NCBI GenBank assembly: GCA_902766395.1
Contig: CACXDL010000098.1
Coordinates: 1 to 60,708, forward strand
Reading direction: 5' to 3'
From: an uncultured bacterium
Lineage (GTDB): Bacteria > Cyanobacteriota > Vampirovibrionia > Gastranaerophilales > Gastranaerophilaceae
Length of the DNA stretch: 60,708 nt
A model generated the notes under the pieces. That model was not told the origin of the DNA. It did no database searches and saw only the letters and a program-made list of their open reading frames with translations. This document shows positions 8,140 through 18,207 of this stretch, piece after piece (position 1 is the stretch's first letter; each line of letters opens with the position of its first letter). Both the position numbers and the translations under genes were made by a program.

Positions 8140-10089
8140 ATGTTTTTCAAATTTATTAGTTTTTTAAAAAACAGGTCGTTGGTATTTAAACTCAGCGCAA
8201 GTATACTTTTAACAATTTTGATAGCCTCCTTATTGTTAAGTGTTTTTATATCAAATTATTCCAAACCGCTGTTAAAAGAACAAGTAATTTCCGCAGCGTA
8301 TAAATCATTAGGAGAGGTAAATCATAGTATTGCTCAAGGTGCTGATATTGCTGAACAATCTATAGTAAATACAGCTCGAATTTTAGAATTAAAAAACAAC
8401 TCAAATGATGAAGAATTAAAATTATTGGCAAAAGCAGGTCTTCAATCCATTAGAGAGCAATATGGACATTTTTATGAATTTTTTATATATATTCCTCCAA
8501 AACATGAGCTTGCAAATGGAACTTTGTATCACAGTTATGTCAAAAATAACAAATTTGAAGTTGTAAAATGGAAAGAAAGTGGATTTATAAAAACCCGAGA
8601 GTGGCTCAATACCGCCCTTAAAACAGGTAAGATCCATTGGAGTGAACCATATTTATCAGTCGATCCTGATGATAATAAGTTATTATCTTCAACTGTCGCC
8701 ATACCTTTCAGGTTCAAAGGCAGCACGGGTTGGGATGGTGTTATTGGCACTTCCGGTAATTTGGATGCAATGCGTGATTGGCTTAACAACTATAAATTTG
8801 AAGCTAACGGGAAATATCTTTTAACGTCTGCAAAAGGTCTGTATTTAATACACCCGGATAAAAACATTGAATTTAAGAAAACTATATCACAACTTGCAAA
8901 TGAAATTAATTCAAAGCCATTAAAGTATGTTGCGCAACAAGTTAAATTTGGTAAAAGTGGTTTTGTTACAATGCCAAAGTCTTCGGTTCACAAAGGCGAA
9001 GTTGTTTTTGTATATTCTCCAATTCCAAAAACGAATTGGAGTTCATACTTAGTATTTTCTTCCAATAATTTCTATAGACCTGTTAAACATTTTCAGTTGT
9101 TTTTATTATCTGTAACAATATTCGGAATCTTTTTACTTATCATATTTATAAACTGGATATGTAAATTTACTACAAATCCTATCGTAAAATTATCTCAAGT
9201 AGCAGAAAAATACGGTAAAGGAGAATTTGAAACTGAACTTCCGCCTGTAGAATCTCAAGATGAAGTCGGAATATTAACTCAGGCTTTTTACACAATGAGG
9301 GATAACCTTTTAAATTTATTAAAAATTCAAAAAGAAAATGCAAAAGAAGAGCAAAAAAGAGCGTCTGAGCTTGAAATTGCAACAAAAATTCAAGCTTCCG
9401 TGCTGCCGATTGATTTTCCGCAAACCAGCCATTTTGATATGTATGCCTCAATGAAGCCGGCAAAGGAAGTAGGAGGGGATTTTTACGATTTCTTCTTTAT
9501 AGATGAAAATCATTTTGCATTTTTAATTGCAGATGTTTCAGGAAAAGGCATTCCTGCGGCATTATTTATGATGAATGCAAAATCTTTATTGAAAAGCAAT
9601 TTATTAAGCGGTTATCCTTTAGATATTGCGGTAAATAAAACAAATAAGGATCTTTGTTCCACAAATAAGGCGGGAATGTTTTTGACGACATTTATCGCAG
9701 TATTAAATATCTTAACCGGAGAGCTTGAATATGTTAATGCCGGTCATAATCCTCCGCTAATCAAATTAAACAGTGAATTTGAATATATAAAATCAGGAAC
9801 AGATTTGGTGTTATCGGCAATGGAAAATTATGAATACAAATCTTCAAAAATAATTTTAAAACCTGAAAATAATATCTTAGTATACACAGATGGCGTAACG
9901 GAAGCTCAAAATTTAGAAGAAGAATTTTACGGAGAAGACCGACTTCTAAAAATCTTAAATAGTAAAGTCAAAGAATATAATGCTTCTAAAGAAATAATTG
10001 AAGTTATAAAATCTGATATCAAGGAGTTTTCAAACGATGCTTCTCAATTTGATGATATTACGATTCTTGATCTGAAATATCTGGGTTAA
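8140..10089 (+). CDS. Membrane sensor phosphatase: Cache-HAMP-PP2C (SpoIIE/RsbU type)
   Basis: It is a signalling protein of about 649 residues: TM1 (about 16-37), an extracellular Cache-like sensor to about 310, TM2 (about 322-345), a HAMP domain (TNPIVKLSQVAEKYG onward), a short coiled coil and a PP2C-SpoIIE catalytic domain with EVGGDFYDFF, ADVSGKGIPAAL, NAGHNPP, YTDGVTEA and FDDITIL metal-site motifs. RsbU-type enzymes dephosphorylate anti-anti-sigma factors; no partner gene is adjacent. An upstream TTG (8071) would add 23 residues ahead of the membrane start; the ATG at 8140 is preferred. Confidence 0.88.
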   Translation: MFFKFISFLKNRSLVFKLSASILLTILIASLLLSVFISNYSKPLLKEQVISAAYKSLGEVNHSIAQGADIAEQSIVNTARILELKNNSNDEELKLLAKAGLQSIREQYGHFYEFFIYIPPKHELANGTLYHSYVKNNKFEVVKWKESGFIKTREWLNTALKTGKIHWSEPYLSVDPDDNKLLSSTVAIPFRFKGSTGWDGVIGTSGNLDAMRDWLNNYKFEANGKYLLTSAKGLYLIHPDKNIEFKKTISQLANEINSKPLKYVAQQVKFGKSGFVTMPKSSVHKGEVVFVYSPIPKTNWSSYLVFSSNNFYRPVKHFQLFLLSVTIFGIFLLIIFINWICKFTTNPIVKLSQVAEKYGKGEFETELPPVESQDEVGILTQAFYTMRDNLLNLLKIQKENAKEEQKRASELEIATKIQASVLPIDFPQTSHFDMYASMKPAKEVGGDFYDFFFIDENHFAFLIADVSGKGIPAALFMMNAKSLLKSNLLSGYPLDIAVNKTNKDLCSTNKAGMFLTTFIAVLNILTGELEYVNAGHNPPLIKLNSEFEYIKSGTDLVLSAMENYEYKSSKIILKPENNILVYTDGVTEAQNLEEEFYGEDRLLKILNSKVKEYNASKEIIEVIKSDIKEFSNDASQFDDITILDLKYLG

Positions 10090-10123
10090 GTATTCTCTGC
10101 CAGTGATAAATTCTTTATGGTAG

Positions 10124-10834
10124 AATGTTATCAGGTATGAAAAATTCATTAAAAGATTATACGATTTATTCATTGATAATATATATTCTGAGACTGTAAA
10201 GTCTCACAATATAGGTAGTATTGTCGGAAATGGTAATTTGAATATCGATATGAACCTTGCAGGGCAAACTTCGGATAAAATAAATCTTGCAAATGCTTCA
10301 AGTGGTACTTTAACAATTAATTCTGTTAATATTATTGATCCAGCAACGACTCAAATTGATAAAAATTTCTCTGTTCAGGTTATAAATCCGGCAGTAGAAA
10401 GTACGATACAACTGGCTCTGAGTGATGCTGTTCAAACACAGTTTGCCTCACATAAATATATATCGGACTACGCAGGAGAAAGCACTACAACTGACAATGT
10501 TTTGGCAACTACGCTTTGGGCACAAGATTTTTATGAGTCGCACACAACTACTGAAAGAACCGAATACAGTAAACTTGGTTTATCAGACGATAAACGCAGT
10601 ATTACGATAACTGAAAGAAGAGAAGACGGTGGTGCACATTTTGACACATCATTAGGCGACACTCTTAAAGTTGTGAACCAAGATACTACTCTTACTGATG
10701 AATCGTTTAAAACGAGCAATGCAAGTGATGTTTATACAGAAAAAGAAGAGTTAGGTGTAACAAGAGGTAACGTTATTGTAGAGGGTGTTGTTGATTCAAC
10801 GGGTGAAAGTGTTGTTCGCTCAACTATGGACTAG
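10124..10834 (+). pseudogene. Remnant of a large surface/adhesin-like protein
   Basis: The frame is open from just after a stop at 10121-10123 to a TAG at 10832-10834 but has no convincing start; only an internal TTG (10238) is available. The first part (NIGSIVGNGNLNIDMNL and repeated SSGTLTINSVNI-like strands) looks like a beta-helical autotransporter passenger; the rest is Thr/Ser/Asp-rich. A separate 20-codon ORF begins with ATG at 10137 in another frame, suggesting a frameshifted start. It stops exactly where a different truncated gene begins. Confidence 0.55.
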
Positions 10835-11127
10835 CAGAGCCTGTCGGAACATATTTAGGTAAGAAAAAATATGTGGTACCGTCTTGGAATCTGAAAAATA
10901 GATACGTAAGATCTTATGCAGGAAGTGCGTGTGTATATATTTCTGCTGTGGTATTTTTGCTTCTATTTGGGGAACAGTTTGCTAATACAAAAGAATTTTG
11001 GACTGCAATGATATTGTTTCCTCCGGTGATGACTCTATCTGAAGCATTTGCTCCACATTCTATGGATACGCCTGTAATGATGTTAATAGGATTCTCTTTA
11101 TTGTTCGGAATTTGTGCGATATTCTAG
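10807..11127 (+). pseudogene. 3' remnant of a dolichol/phytol kinase-like CTP-dependent membrane kinase
   Basis: Without a start in the right place, this frame reads GLAEPVGTYLGKKKY, then three hydrophobic segments and a LSEAFAPHSMDT segment. In the SEC59/VTE5-like kinase and cytidylyltransferase-like superfamily, GDGLAEPVG is the conserved nucleotide/metal motif in the C-terminal half. Here the residues before GLAEPVG are replaced by unrelated sequence overlapping the end of the adhesin remnant, so the N-terminal half has been lost. A GTG at 10873 could start an 84-residue peptide but would lack the motif. Confidence 0.55.
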
Positions 11128-11160
11128 ATATTCCTTCTCTATTAAGGTCAAAACATTCTA

Positions 11161-12456
11161 TTAACCTATACCATAGTACTCAAAACCTTTTTCTTTGAGT
11201 CTTGCTTTCTCATAGAGATTACGTCCGTCAAAGATTATCGGATTTTTCATTAATGTTTTAATCCTATCAAAATCCGGTTTTCTGAATTCGTTCCATTCTG
11301 TTAAGAGTAAAAGAGCATCTACATTATCAAAAACTTCATACGATGTTTTTGTGTATTGGATTTTATCACCTATAATTTTTTTGCTGTTTTCTATTGCTTT
11401 TGGGTCATAAGCTTTTATTTTTGCACCTGCATCAATTAATGTATTTATTACTGTAATTGCGGGAGCCTCTCTCATATCATCGGTTTTTGGCTTGAATGCG
11501 AGTCCCCAGACTGCAAAAGTTCTACCCGTTAAATCTTTACCAAATCGTTTAAATATTTTATCAGTAAAATTTGTCCTTTGTTTTTTGTTAACATTATCAG
11601 TAGCTTTAATAATAGACATATCGCATCCAAAATCCGAACCGGTTTTTATTAAGGCCTTGATGTCTTTGGGAAAACAGCTGCCTCCATAACCAAGCCCAGG
11701 AAATAAAAATTTATTACCTATTCTTGTATCAGTTGAAATTCCAACTCTGACCATTTCTGCGTCAGCACCAACTTTTTCACAAAGGTTTGCTATTTCATTA
11801 ATAAATGAAATCTTAGTTGCCAAAAATGAATTTGCGGCATATTTTGTCATTTCTGCAGATTTAACATCCATTACAATAATGCGATTCCCTGTTCTAAAAA
11901 ATGGTGAATAAATTTCCTGCATAATTTCTGTTGCTTTATCAGAATTTGAACCTATAACAACTCTATCTGGATACAAAAAATCATCTATGGCATTACCTTG
12001 TTTTAAGAATTCAGGGTTTGAAACAACGTCAAACGGATATTTTGTATTTTTACGAATTATTTCAGCTACTTTTTCTGCGGTTCCAACCGGGACTGTTGAT
12101 TTATCAACTATAACTTTATAATCATTCATTGCCTTACCGATTTGTTCTGCAACTCCAAGTACATATTGCAAATCCGCAGAACCATCTTTATCCTGTGGGG
12201 TTTCTACTGCAATAAAACATACTTCAGATGCTTTAACAGCAGAATTTAAGTCCGTAGAAAAGCTCAAACGTGCTTCGTCAACATTTGATTTTACCAATTC
12301 TTCAAGTCTTGGTTCATATAGTGGAATTATACCTGCTTCCAGTTTTTCTATTTTATTTGAATTGTTATCTATACAGATAACGTCATTCCCCATATCAGCA
12401 AGGCAAGCGCCTGCTACCAGACCTACATATCCTGCTCCTATTATCGTTATCTTCAT
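11161..12456 (-). CDS. ugd: UDP-glucose 6-dehydrogenase
   Basis: It oxidises UDP-glucose to UDP-glucuronate with NAD. The 431-residue protein has the N-terminal Rossmann motif GAGYVGL, the conserved YEPRLEELV segment, DKSTVPVGTAE, and the catalytic Cys motif GYGGSCFPKD at about residue 258-267; the C-terminal domain carries WGLAFKPKTDDMREAPA. ATG follows a GGAGG site. It is downstream of the epimerase gene on the same strand with 87 bp between, and together they would supply UDP-galacturonate. Confidence 0.95.
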   Translation of the reverse strand: MKITIIGAGYVGLVAGACLADMGNDVICIDNNSNKIEKLEAGIIPLYEPRLEELVKSNVDEARLSFSTDLNSAVKASEVCFIAVETPQDKDGSADLQYVLGVAEQIGKAMNDYKVIVDKSTVPVGTAEKVAEIIRKNTKYPFDVVSNPEFLKQGNAIDDFLYPDRVVIGSNSDKATEIMQEIYSPFFRTGNRIIVMDVKSAEMTKYAANSFLATKISFINEIANLCEKVGADAEMVRVGISTDTRIGNKFLFPGLGYGGSCFPKDIKALIKTGSDFGCDMSIIKATDNVNKKQRTNFTDKIFKRFGKDLTGRTFAVWGLAFKPKTDDMREAPAITVINTLIDAGAKIKAYDPKAIENSKKIIGDKIQYTKTSYEVFDNVDALLLLTEWNEFRKPDFDRIKTLMKNPIIFDGRNLYEKARLKEKGFEYYGIG

Positions 12457-12543
12457 TATTTATCCTCCGAAGTGTTTATCTTTATTTTAATTTTAAAACA
12501 AATGAGTTTGATGAAAGATGGAATTTCCAATTACTTCTTTTTA

Positions 12544-13509
12544 TTAATCTTTCATCCCCTTTTTCAATTTCATCTCCCATTCAATAAATTCTTTAATTCC
12601 TTCTTTAAAACAGGTTTTAGGGTTGTATCCTAAAAGTTTACGGGCTTTTGTTATATCGCTAACAGTTTTATTTACATCTCCCAGCTGCATTGGTAATCTG
12701 TCAATTTTTGCTTTCTTGCCCATTACTTCTTCAATGGTAGAAATCATTTCATCTAATGTTACAGGTGAACCTCCGCCAAGGTTGATTATTTCGTAAGGCG
12801 TTTTATTATAATTTATGGCACTGCATATCCCGTCTATAATATCTTCAATAAATGTGTAATCTCTTTTGGTTGTGCCATCGCCATAAACAGGAATTGGTTT
12901 ATCTTTCTCTATCAGTTCAATAAATTTGCGTATAGCCAAATCAGGTCTTTGTTTTGGACCATATACCGTAAAAAATCTTAAACAAATAGCATTTATTCCA
13001 TATAATTTTGAGTATGTATATATGAATTGTTCACATGCAGATTTTGTTGCGGCATAAGGTGAAATTGGTTCTGTAACCTTTAAGTCTTCGCTAAATTTTT
13101 CTGCTGTACAATTTCCATAAACAGATGAAGATGATGCAAAAACTATTTTTTTTACTCCGTATTTTTTCATATTTTCTAAAATGTTTACGGTTCCGTCTAT
13201 ATTTGAACGAACATATTCCAACGGATCTTCAAGTGATGGCCTTACGCCGGCTCTTGCGGCTATATGTATAACAATATCTATTGTATTTTCGCTGAATATT
13301 TTCTTTGTTAGTTCTCTGTCACAAATATCTCCTCGAAATAATTTGTAATCAGGATTATTTAAATTTTCACTTATATTTTGTTCCTTAAGAGCAATATCAT
13401 AGTAATCGTTAAAATTATCCAATACGATAATTTTATTATTTTCTTTTATTAATCTGTCCGCAAGCGTTGAACCTATAAATCCGGCACCACCAGTAATTAA
13501 AAATTGCAT
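12544..13509 (-). CDS. NAD-dependent epimerase, probably UDP-glucuronate 4-epimerase
   Basis: A 321-residue extended SDR: GGAGFIGS cofactor motif, GDICD, HIAARAGVRPSLEDP, the SSSSVYG and YAATK catalytic motifs (Tyr/Lys), and RFFTVYGPKQRPD. The AGVRxSL pattern and pairing with ugd favour UDP-GlcA to UDP-GalA conversion rather than GalE activity. Start has an AAGGAG ribosome site. No glycosyltransferases are adjacent, so the product pool probably serves capsule or LPS genes elsewhere. Confidence 0.85.
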   Translation of the reverse strand: MQFLITGGAGFIGSTLADRLIKENNKIIVLDNFNDYYDIALKEQNISENLNNPDYKLFRGDICDRELTKKIFSENTIDIVIHIAARAGVRPSLEDPLEYVRSNIDGTVNILENMKKYGVKKIVFASSSSVYGNCTAEKFSEDLKVTEPISPYAATKSACEQFIYTYSKLYGINAICLRFFTVYGPKQRPDLAIRKFIELIEKDKPIPVYGDGTTKRDYTFIEDIIDGICSAINYNKTPYEIINLGGGSPVTLDEMISTIEEVMGKKAKIDRLPMQLGDVNKTVSDITKARKLLGYNPKTCFKEGIKEFIEWEMKLKKGMKD

Positions 13510-13828
13510 TATTTATTTTTCTCCTTTATTGTGTTAATACGAAGTCCAAAAACTGTCCAAATTTTGAATCATTTATTATTTATAGTTCCAATTTTTACAG
13601 AAAAATCTTATCTAAAAATATTCTGCATTTATGTTTATCCGGGTATTTTAATTCAAATGTAAGTCTCTTGCAACAGATTTTTTAAAATATTTTATCTGTA
13701 TTGTAGGACAAGATATATATTTTTTTTTTATACTAAATAGTATTGGTCATAAATTGAATAATAATCATGTTTAGTATATATTGTTGATGGTAATAGGTGG
13801 ATTATTAATAAAAAGGAGAAAGATTAGT
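13510..13828. other. Divergent intergenic region, no gene seen
   Basis: This very AT-rich spacer of about 320 bp separates the divergent epimerase and secreted-protein genes and must hold both promoters. I see no clear consensus pair, no tRNA and no credible small ORF; a run of T at about 13720-13730 and an AAGGAG site at 13813-13818 are the only notable elements. Confidence 0.6.
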
Positions 13829-14854
13829 ATGAAAAAAATGTTGAAAGGTTTTTGTGTCGTCTCATTACTTGTATTATTCTCTGCAACTGCAAATGCGGCG
13901 GTCATGATTAAAGATTATCACGCATACAGAATTAAAAACCAAAATATAAGAACGGTTGTTCCTGTTGTAGATAGTATTTTAGGTAGAGAAATAGAGGTTA
14001 AGAAACTTGCAAAAAATGCGTACTATGCAACATACGGGGATGAACATTATTATATGAAATTCTATCCGGCATTGTTGGATACGGATGTATATATTGTAAC
14101 AGACGCAGAATATGACAAAAGTAATAACGATGTTACAAATTTCTTTAAAAGCCAAAATTACATATACGAAACACTGGAAGATAAAGAGGCTTATAAAGAA
14201 TATAAGTTCGATTTTGTAGATTATGCAAGGTCTGGCGCATTAGACGGTTTATTCACTCTTCCTGACGGTTTGAAACCACTTAAAAAAGGTATGAGTAAAC
14301 TAAATGATAAGATGTCAAAAGGAAATGAAAAGACCTCTGCAATTCCTTATTCAGAGGATAAAGATCCGATTGATTTAACATGTGTTGATTCAGAAACATT
14401 TTATAATGCAGATGCAGGTGTTACTGTTACAGTTAACGAATATCGTTTAAAAAACAAAGAAAATAAATATGTTCATGCATTTGAATATCTGGTTAAAAAC
14501 AATTCAAATGCAGATATAAAAGTAGAAAAAGTTTATTCAGAAAGACTTGCAGGATTAAAAGATGTTACAACATCAACATTTGTAGATTTGGATAGATTAG
14601 ATCTTGCAGATAATTTGGCGATTCCTCTTGCTGTTGCTACCGGAGGTTTGTCATTTGGTTTTACCATTGCAAACAATGTAAGACTTGGAATGGTTGTAAA
14701 AGAAGCTACAAGATATGCTCATTCATTGCCTGAAAACTATGACTTAAAGGCAAATTCTACAATGAGAATACTTTGTTTAAAATTTAAAGAAGATCCGCAA
14801 CCGCTTCAATTTACGGTTAAGAAACTCGGACGGACTTATAGTTTTTCTTATTAA
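13829..14854 (+). CDS. Secreted protein of unknown function
   Basis: This 341-residue protein begins with a clean signal peptide (MKKMLKGF, hydrophobic core, cleavage near ANAA). The mature part is charged, with a hydrophobic Gly/Ala-rich segment around 255-285 (LAVATGGLSFGFTIA). No known domain is recognised. An upstream in-frame ATG at 13781 would add 16 residues before the signal peptide and is rejected because the AAGGAG site precedes 13829. A terminator follows, so it is probably monocistronic. Confidence 0.75.
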   Translation: MKKMLKGFCVVSLLVLFSATANAAVMIKDYHAYRIKNQNIRTVVPVVDSILGREIEVKKLAKNAYYATYGDEHYYMKFYPALLDTDVYIVTDAEYDKSNNDVTNFFKSQNYIYETLEDKEAYKEYKFDFVDYARSGALDGLFTLPDGLKPLKKGMSKLNDKMSKGNEKTSAIPYSEDKDPIDLTCVDSETFYNADAGVTVTVNEYRLKNKENKYVHAFEYLVKNNSNADIKVEKVYSERLAGLKDVTTSTFVDLDRLDLADNLAIPLAVATGGLSFGFTIANNVRLGMVVKEATRYAHSLPENYDLKANSTMRILCLKFKEDPQPLQFTVKKLGRTYSFSY

Positions 14855-14864
14855 TAAATTTTTA

Positions 14865-14905
14865 TATCGGGTTGAGTATTGGTTATTCAACCCGATACTT
14901 TTAAC
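14865..14905 (+). terminator. Terminator after the secreted-protein gene
   Basis: A 14-bp stem (14865-14878 with 14884-14897, one G-T) is followed by a short T-rich tail CTTTTAAC. Confidence 0.7.
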
Positions 14906-14938
14906 TTAAATTTCTGTTTAAAATTTCTATTTTTGTAA

Positions 14939-14950
14939 TATTATATTTAT
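14939..14950 (+). promoter_or_regulatory. Leaderless-type promoter box of the AsmA-like gene
   Basis: TATTAT (14939-14944), then ATTTAT and ATG at 14951. No ribosome site. Confidence 0.6.
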
Positions 14951-17548
14951 ATGCAAAAGATTTTTAAAATAATTCTGAGTGCTTTATTATTACTAGTGGT
15001 TGGTTTGTATCTGGGAATAGTATTTTTACTTCCTCAGATAATAAACAGTAAAATTACAATAAACAAACTACAATCATTAATTTTAAAAAAAACAGGAATG
15101 GAAACGAATATTACGGGATTAAATTTAAAAATATCCCCGAAGTTATTTGTTACTTTAAATGTTGAAAGCATAGATGCAAAAAATAATAATGTTTCTGTTG
15201 CTGATATTAAAAATATTGCAATTAACTATAAACTCTTGCAAAAGCATCTGACATTAGTAAGTGCAGATAATATATTTCTTGATGGAAATTATTTAAAACA
15301 ATTCAAAAAAGAAAGAAAAAATAAAAAGAAAAACAAAAAAAATTTAGATTTAAGTAATATTCCGGAAATTCATATAAAAAATATTGTTTTTAAATCGGAT
15401 AAAGTAAATGTAAATGTAGAAAATATTGACACTGAAGATAGTTTTATAAAATTAAAAGCTTCAATCAATACTCCGCTTTTTAAAGAAAAACTAAGCTTGG
15501 GAGATTCAGGTTCTTTTCGAGTTGTAAAAAACAACCTTATGGCAAATGATTTCAGGATAACATTGGGGAACTCCTATCTGTATTTAAATGGAACTATGCT
15601 TAATAAGGATAAATTACCGGATTTGTCTATTACCGGCAAAAATCTTCCAGTATCCGAAATAATGTCTGTTGTAAAGCAAATTCAAAAAGCAACAGAGACT
15701 GAAAGAAAGTTTATCGAAAATTTCAAAAATTTTAAAGGAACAGCTAATGTAAATCTGAAATTGAATAAAGATGGCTTTTGGGGAACATGCGTTGGAAATA
15801 ACCTTTCAGCAAATGCCGTATGGTTTGATATTCCGTTGTACTTTAAAGAAGCCGTTTTCAATTTTAGAGGGCAAACAGTTGAATCAGTAGCCGAGGGTAT
15901 ATTAGGGAAAGAAAAAGTTATCCACACTCTCAATATTACAGATCTGCTAAATCGTCAAAAGAAATTGGTCGTAGGAACAATGAAAACAACTCTTACCAAA
16001 AAATTTGATTATGTTCCGAATCTTACGGTTTTAAATTCTGTTAATGTAGGTTTAGTCTACAAGATAAAACTTAAAAAGCCTGATGTATATTATGATATAG
16101 ATATCCCAACAGGCAGTGATTTAATCTACAATTCTTTTTATTTTGGGCTAAGAGATTATAAAAGAAAAATATATGGTAACACATTCAAAGATAACAGCCA
16201 TTTGTATTTAAAAAAATATAAATATTATTATTTAAATTCAAATAAAGAAAATGTTATTATTTCAGGTGACGGTTTGTTTATAAAAAATATAGATAAAAAC
16301 GATCCTGACCGATTTGTTCCTCAATACGTAACCATTCGTACTAACGGATATGCTCCGACTTCAGTAATCGGCTCTTTCAGAGACAAGATAAGTGGGGGAG
16401 AATTTAAAGGTGATTTAAAATATGATTTTAACATTAATCAGGTTTTGGGAACTTTTGACATAATAAAAGCAAGCCATAAAGCATTTCATATTGAGCAGGC
16501 TCATGTGGTATCAAAAGATGGCGTACTAAATGTAAAATCAAGCGGCAAGTTTAAAGGTGAAAAATATTCGGCTGAACTCAGCGCTAAAAATAATATCTTC
16601 GGCGAGAATCTAATTTATGATATGAAACTGTTTCTTGATAAACTGATTTTTGAAACAACTCCTAATACAAATAAAACAAGTAAAAAAATAGATTCAAAAG
16701 AGATTTCAAAAAAGGTGAAAGATGTTGCTATTACGATTAATAATTGGGAAATCGCAATTAATGAGATAAAAAGAGATAAATTTATACTTCAGAACGTAAA
16801 ACTGTTTGGCAGTATGAAAAATAATATATTTAATTTCAAAATGCCGGAACTCAAATTTGCTGATGGAACAGTGCATGCAAATGGTCTTTATGATTTTACA
16901 AATAACAAATCCAAAATGACATTTGAAGCAAAAAATATAAATTCAAATAAGGCCGCAAACATGATGCTTAATCTTCAGGACCAAATAGAAGGAACAGCTA
17001 ATGCAAGAGTAGAACTTGATGCAAGAGATGTTTTCAGGTTTATAGATGCTCATTCTGTATTTGAAGTAAAAGAAGGATTCCTGCCAAGATTAGGAGACAC
17101 AGAATTTGCATTAAATAAAACAAGATATAAATTATCACAAATAACAAATTATGATTTAGCAAAAAGAGATGAAATGCAGTTTGACATAAAAGGTTCTTTT
17201 GATGTTCATGACACAGAAATAAAGAATGTAGATGTCACTTCTTGGAGTCCTGATTCTGCAATGTATTTAGAAGGCAATTATGAAATGGAAAAGCAGTATG
17301 CAGATTTGCATTTATTCTGGAAGTACAGCAAACATTCACCAAAAGGAATAAGAATATTTTTCATCCCTTTAAGCTGGGTTTTAAAAGTGGCATTCAGGCC
17401 TGAAAAATCAAAGGCATTATATCAATCTAAACTGGCAAAAGTTCCGGCTATCAATACGGATGATAAGCACACAAGTTACTACAGACTTCAGTTAAAGGGT
17501 GACATAAACAGTAATAAAATTGATTTGATACTAAAAGAACTAAAATAA
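14951..17548 (+). CDS. AsmA-like envelope protein
   Basis: This 865-residue protein has one N-terminal membrane anchor (about 5-30) and then a long repetitive beta-rich region. The start region (LPQIINSKITINKLQSLILKKTG followed by a strand with NLKISP) is the AsmA N-terminal pattern, and the C-terminal DAHSVFEV...GDTEF...GDINSNKIDLILKEL matches the AsmA C-terminal type. AsmA/TamB/YhdP proteins form bridges for phospholipid transport between inner and outer membrane, which would imply a diderm envelope. Residues 117-133 are an unusually Lys/Asn-rich stretch. Confidence 0.75.
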   Translation: MQKIFKIILSALLLLVVGLYLGIVFLLPQIINSKITINKLQSLILKKTGMETNITGLNLKISPKLFVTLNVESIDAKNNNVSVADIKNIAINYKLLQKHLTLVSADNIFLDGNYLKQFKKERKNKKKNKKNLDLSNIPEIHIKNIVFKSDKVNVNVENIDTEDSFIKLKASINTPLFKEKLSLGDSGSFRVVKNNLMANDFRITLGNSYLYLNGTMLNKDKLPDLSITGKNLPVSEIMSVVKQIQKATETERKFIENFKNFKGTANVNLKLNKDGFWGTCVGNNLSANAVWFDIPLYFKEAVFNFRGQTVESVAEGILGKEKVIHTLNITDLLNRQKKLVVGTMKTTLTKKFDYVPNLTVLNSVNVGLVYKIKLKKPDVYYDIDIPTGSDLIYNSFYFGLRDYKRKIYGNTFKDNSHLYLKKYKYYYLNSNKENVIISGDGLFIKNIDKNDPDRFVPQYVTIRTNGYAPTSVIGSFRDKISGGEFKGDLKYDFNINQVLGTFDIIKASHKAFHIEQAHVVSKDGVLNVKSSGKFKGEKYSAELSAKNNIFGENLIYDMKLFLDKLIFETTPNTNKTSKKIDSKEISKKVKDVAITINNWEIAINEIKRDKFILQNVKLFGSMKNNIFNFKMPELKFADGTVHANGLYDFTNNKSKMTFEAKNINSNKAANMMLNLQDQIEGTANARVELDARDVFRFIDAHSVFEVKEGFLPRLGDTEFALNKTRYKLSQITNYDLAKRDEMQFDIKGSFDVHDTEIKNVDVTSWSPDSAMYLEGNYEMEKQYADLHLFWKYSKHSPKGIRIFFIPLSWVLKVAFRPEKSKALYQSKLAKVPAINTDDKHTSYYRLQLKGDINSNKIDLILKELK

Positions 17549-17563
17549 AAAATTGGTTTATAG

Positions 17564-17575
17564 TATAATTAAATC
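17564..17575 (+). promoter_or_regulatory. Leaderless-type promoter box of the HAD phosphatase gene
   Basis: A perfect TATAAT (17564-17569) is followed by 6 nt and ATG at 17576. Confidence 0.6.
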
Positions 17576-18205
17576 ATGAAAAAATTTGACGCAATATACT
17601 GTGATTTTGACGGAACAATAACAAAAGAGGATTCAGTTAACAGTTTTTTTGAAATGTACGCCCCAAATTGGATGGAATCTGAAAAACTGTGGATTGAGGG
17701 TAAAATATCATCAAGGGAAAATGCGATTATTCAGGTTGGCTTACTGAAGAATGTATCTCAAAAGCAATTAGAGGATTATATTAATGCTATTGAAATAGAT
17801 GATTATTTTTTAGATTTTGTGGATTTTGTAAAATCAAAAAATATCAAATTAACTATTCTAAGTGACGGATTTGATTTATTTATTCAAAAAATTCTTGAAC
17901 GTTACAATTTGGATATTCCATATTATGCAAATAAACTTATTTACAAAAATGGTAATTTTAGTATTGAATTCCCATATTACAATGAAAATTGTGATAAAAA
18001 AGCAGGAATGTGTAAATGCGAAAAAGTTCAGGAAAAAAGATTTTGCTACATTGGGGATGGGACAAGTGATTTGTGTATAGCCTCAAAAGCAGATCTTCTT
18101 TTTGCATCAAAAAATTTACATAAATATTGTGAAAAAAAATTAATAAAACATTATAATTTTGAATCTTTTAGTAGTATTATTAAGAAGTTAGAAGATGAGG
18201 TTTAA
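17576..18205 (+). CDS. MtnX-like HAD-IB phosphatase
   Basis: A 209-residue haloacid dehalogenase phosphatase. Motif I is CDFDGTIT (nucleophile Asp), motif II ILSDGFD, and motif III/IV CYIGDGTSDLC, plus a conserved-looking CDKKAGMCKCEK loop typical of MtnX-like proteins. MtnX acts in methionine salvage on 2-hydroxy-3-keto-5-methylthiopentenyl-1-phosphate, but no other salvage gene is near, so substrate is open. It stands 2 bp before the M48-like gene, with which it forms a likely operon. Confidence 0.82.
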   Translation: MKKFDAIYCDFDGTITKEDSVNSFFEMYAPNWMESEKLWIEGKISSRENAIIQVGLLKNVSQKQLEDYINAIEIDDYFLDFVDFVKSKNIKLTILSDGFDLFIQKILERYNLDIPYYANKLIYKNGNFSIEFPYYNENCDKKAGMCKCEKVQEKRFCYIGDGTSDLCIASKADLLFASKNLHKYCEKKLIKHYNFESFSSIIKKLEDEV

Positions 18206-18207
18206 GT

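Noticed and set aside
10137-10199. A 20-codon ORF starting ATG 10137
   Set aside because: It has no ribosome site and ends in the adhesin remnant; more likely a frameshifted start of the decayed gene than a peptide gene.
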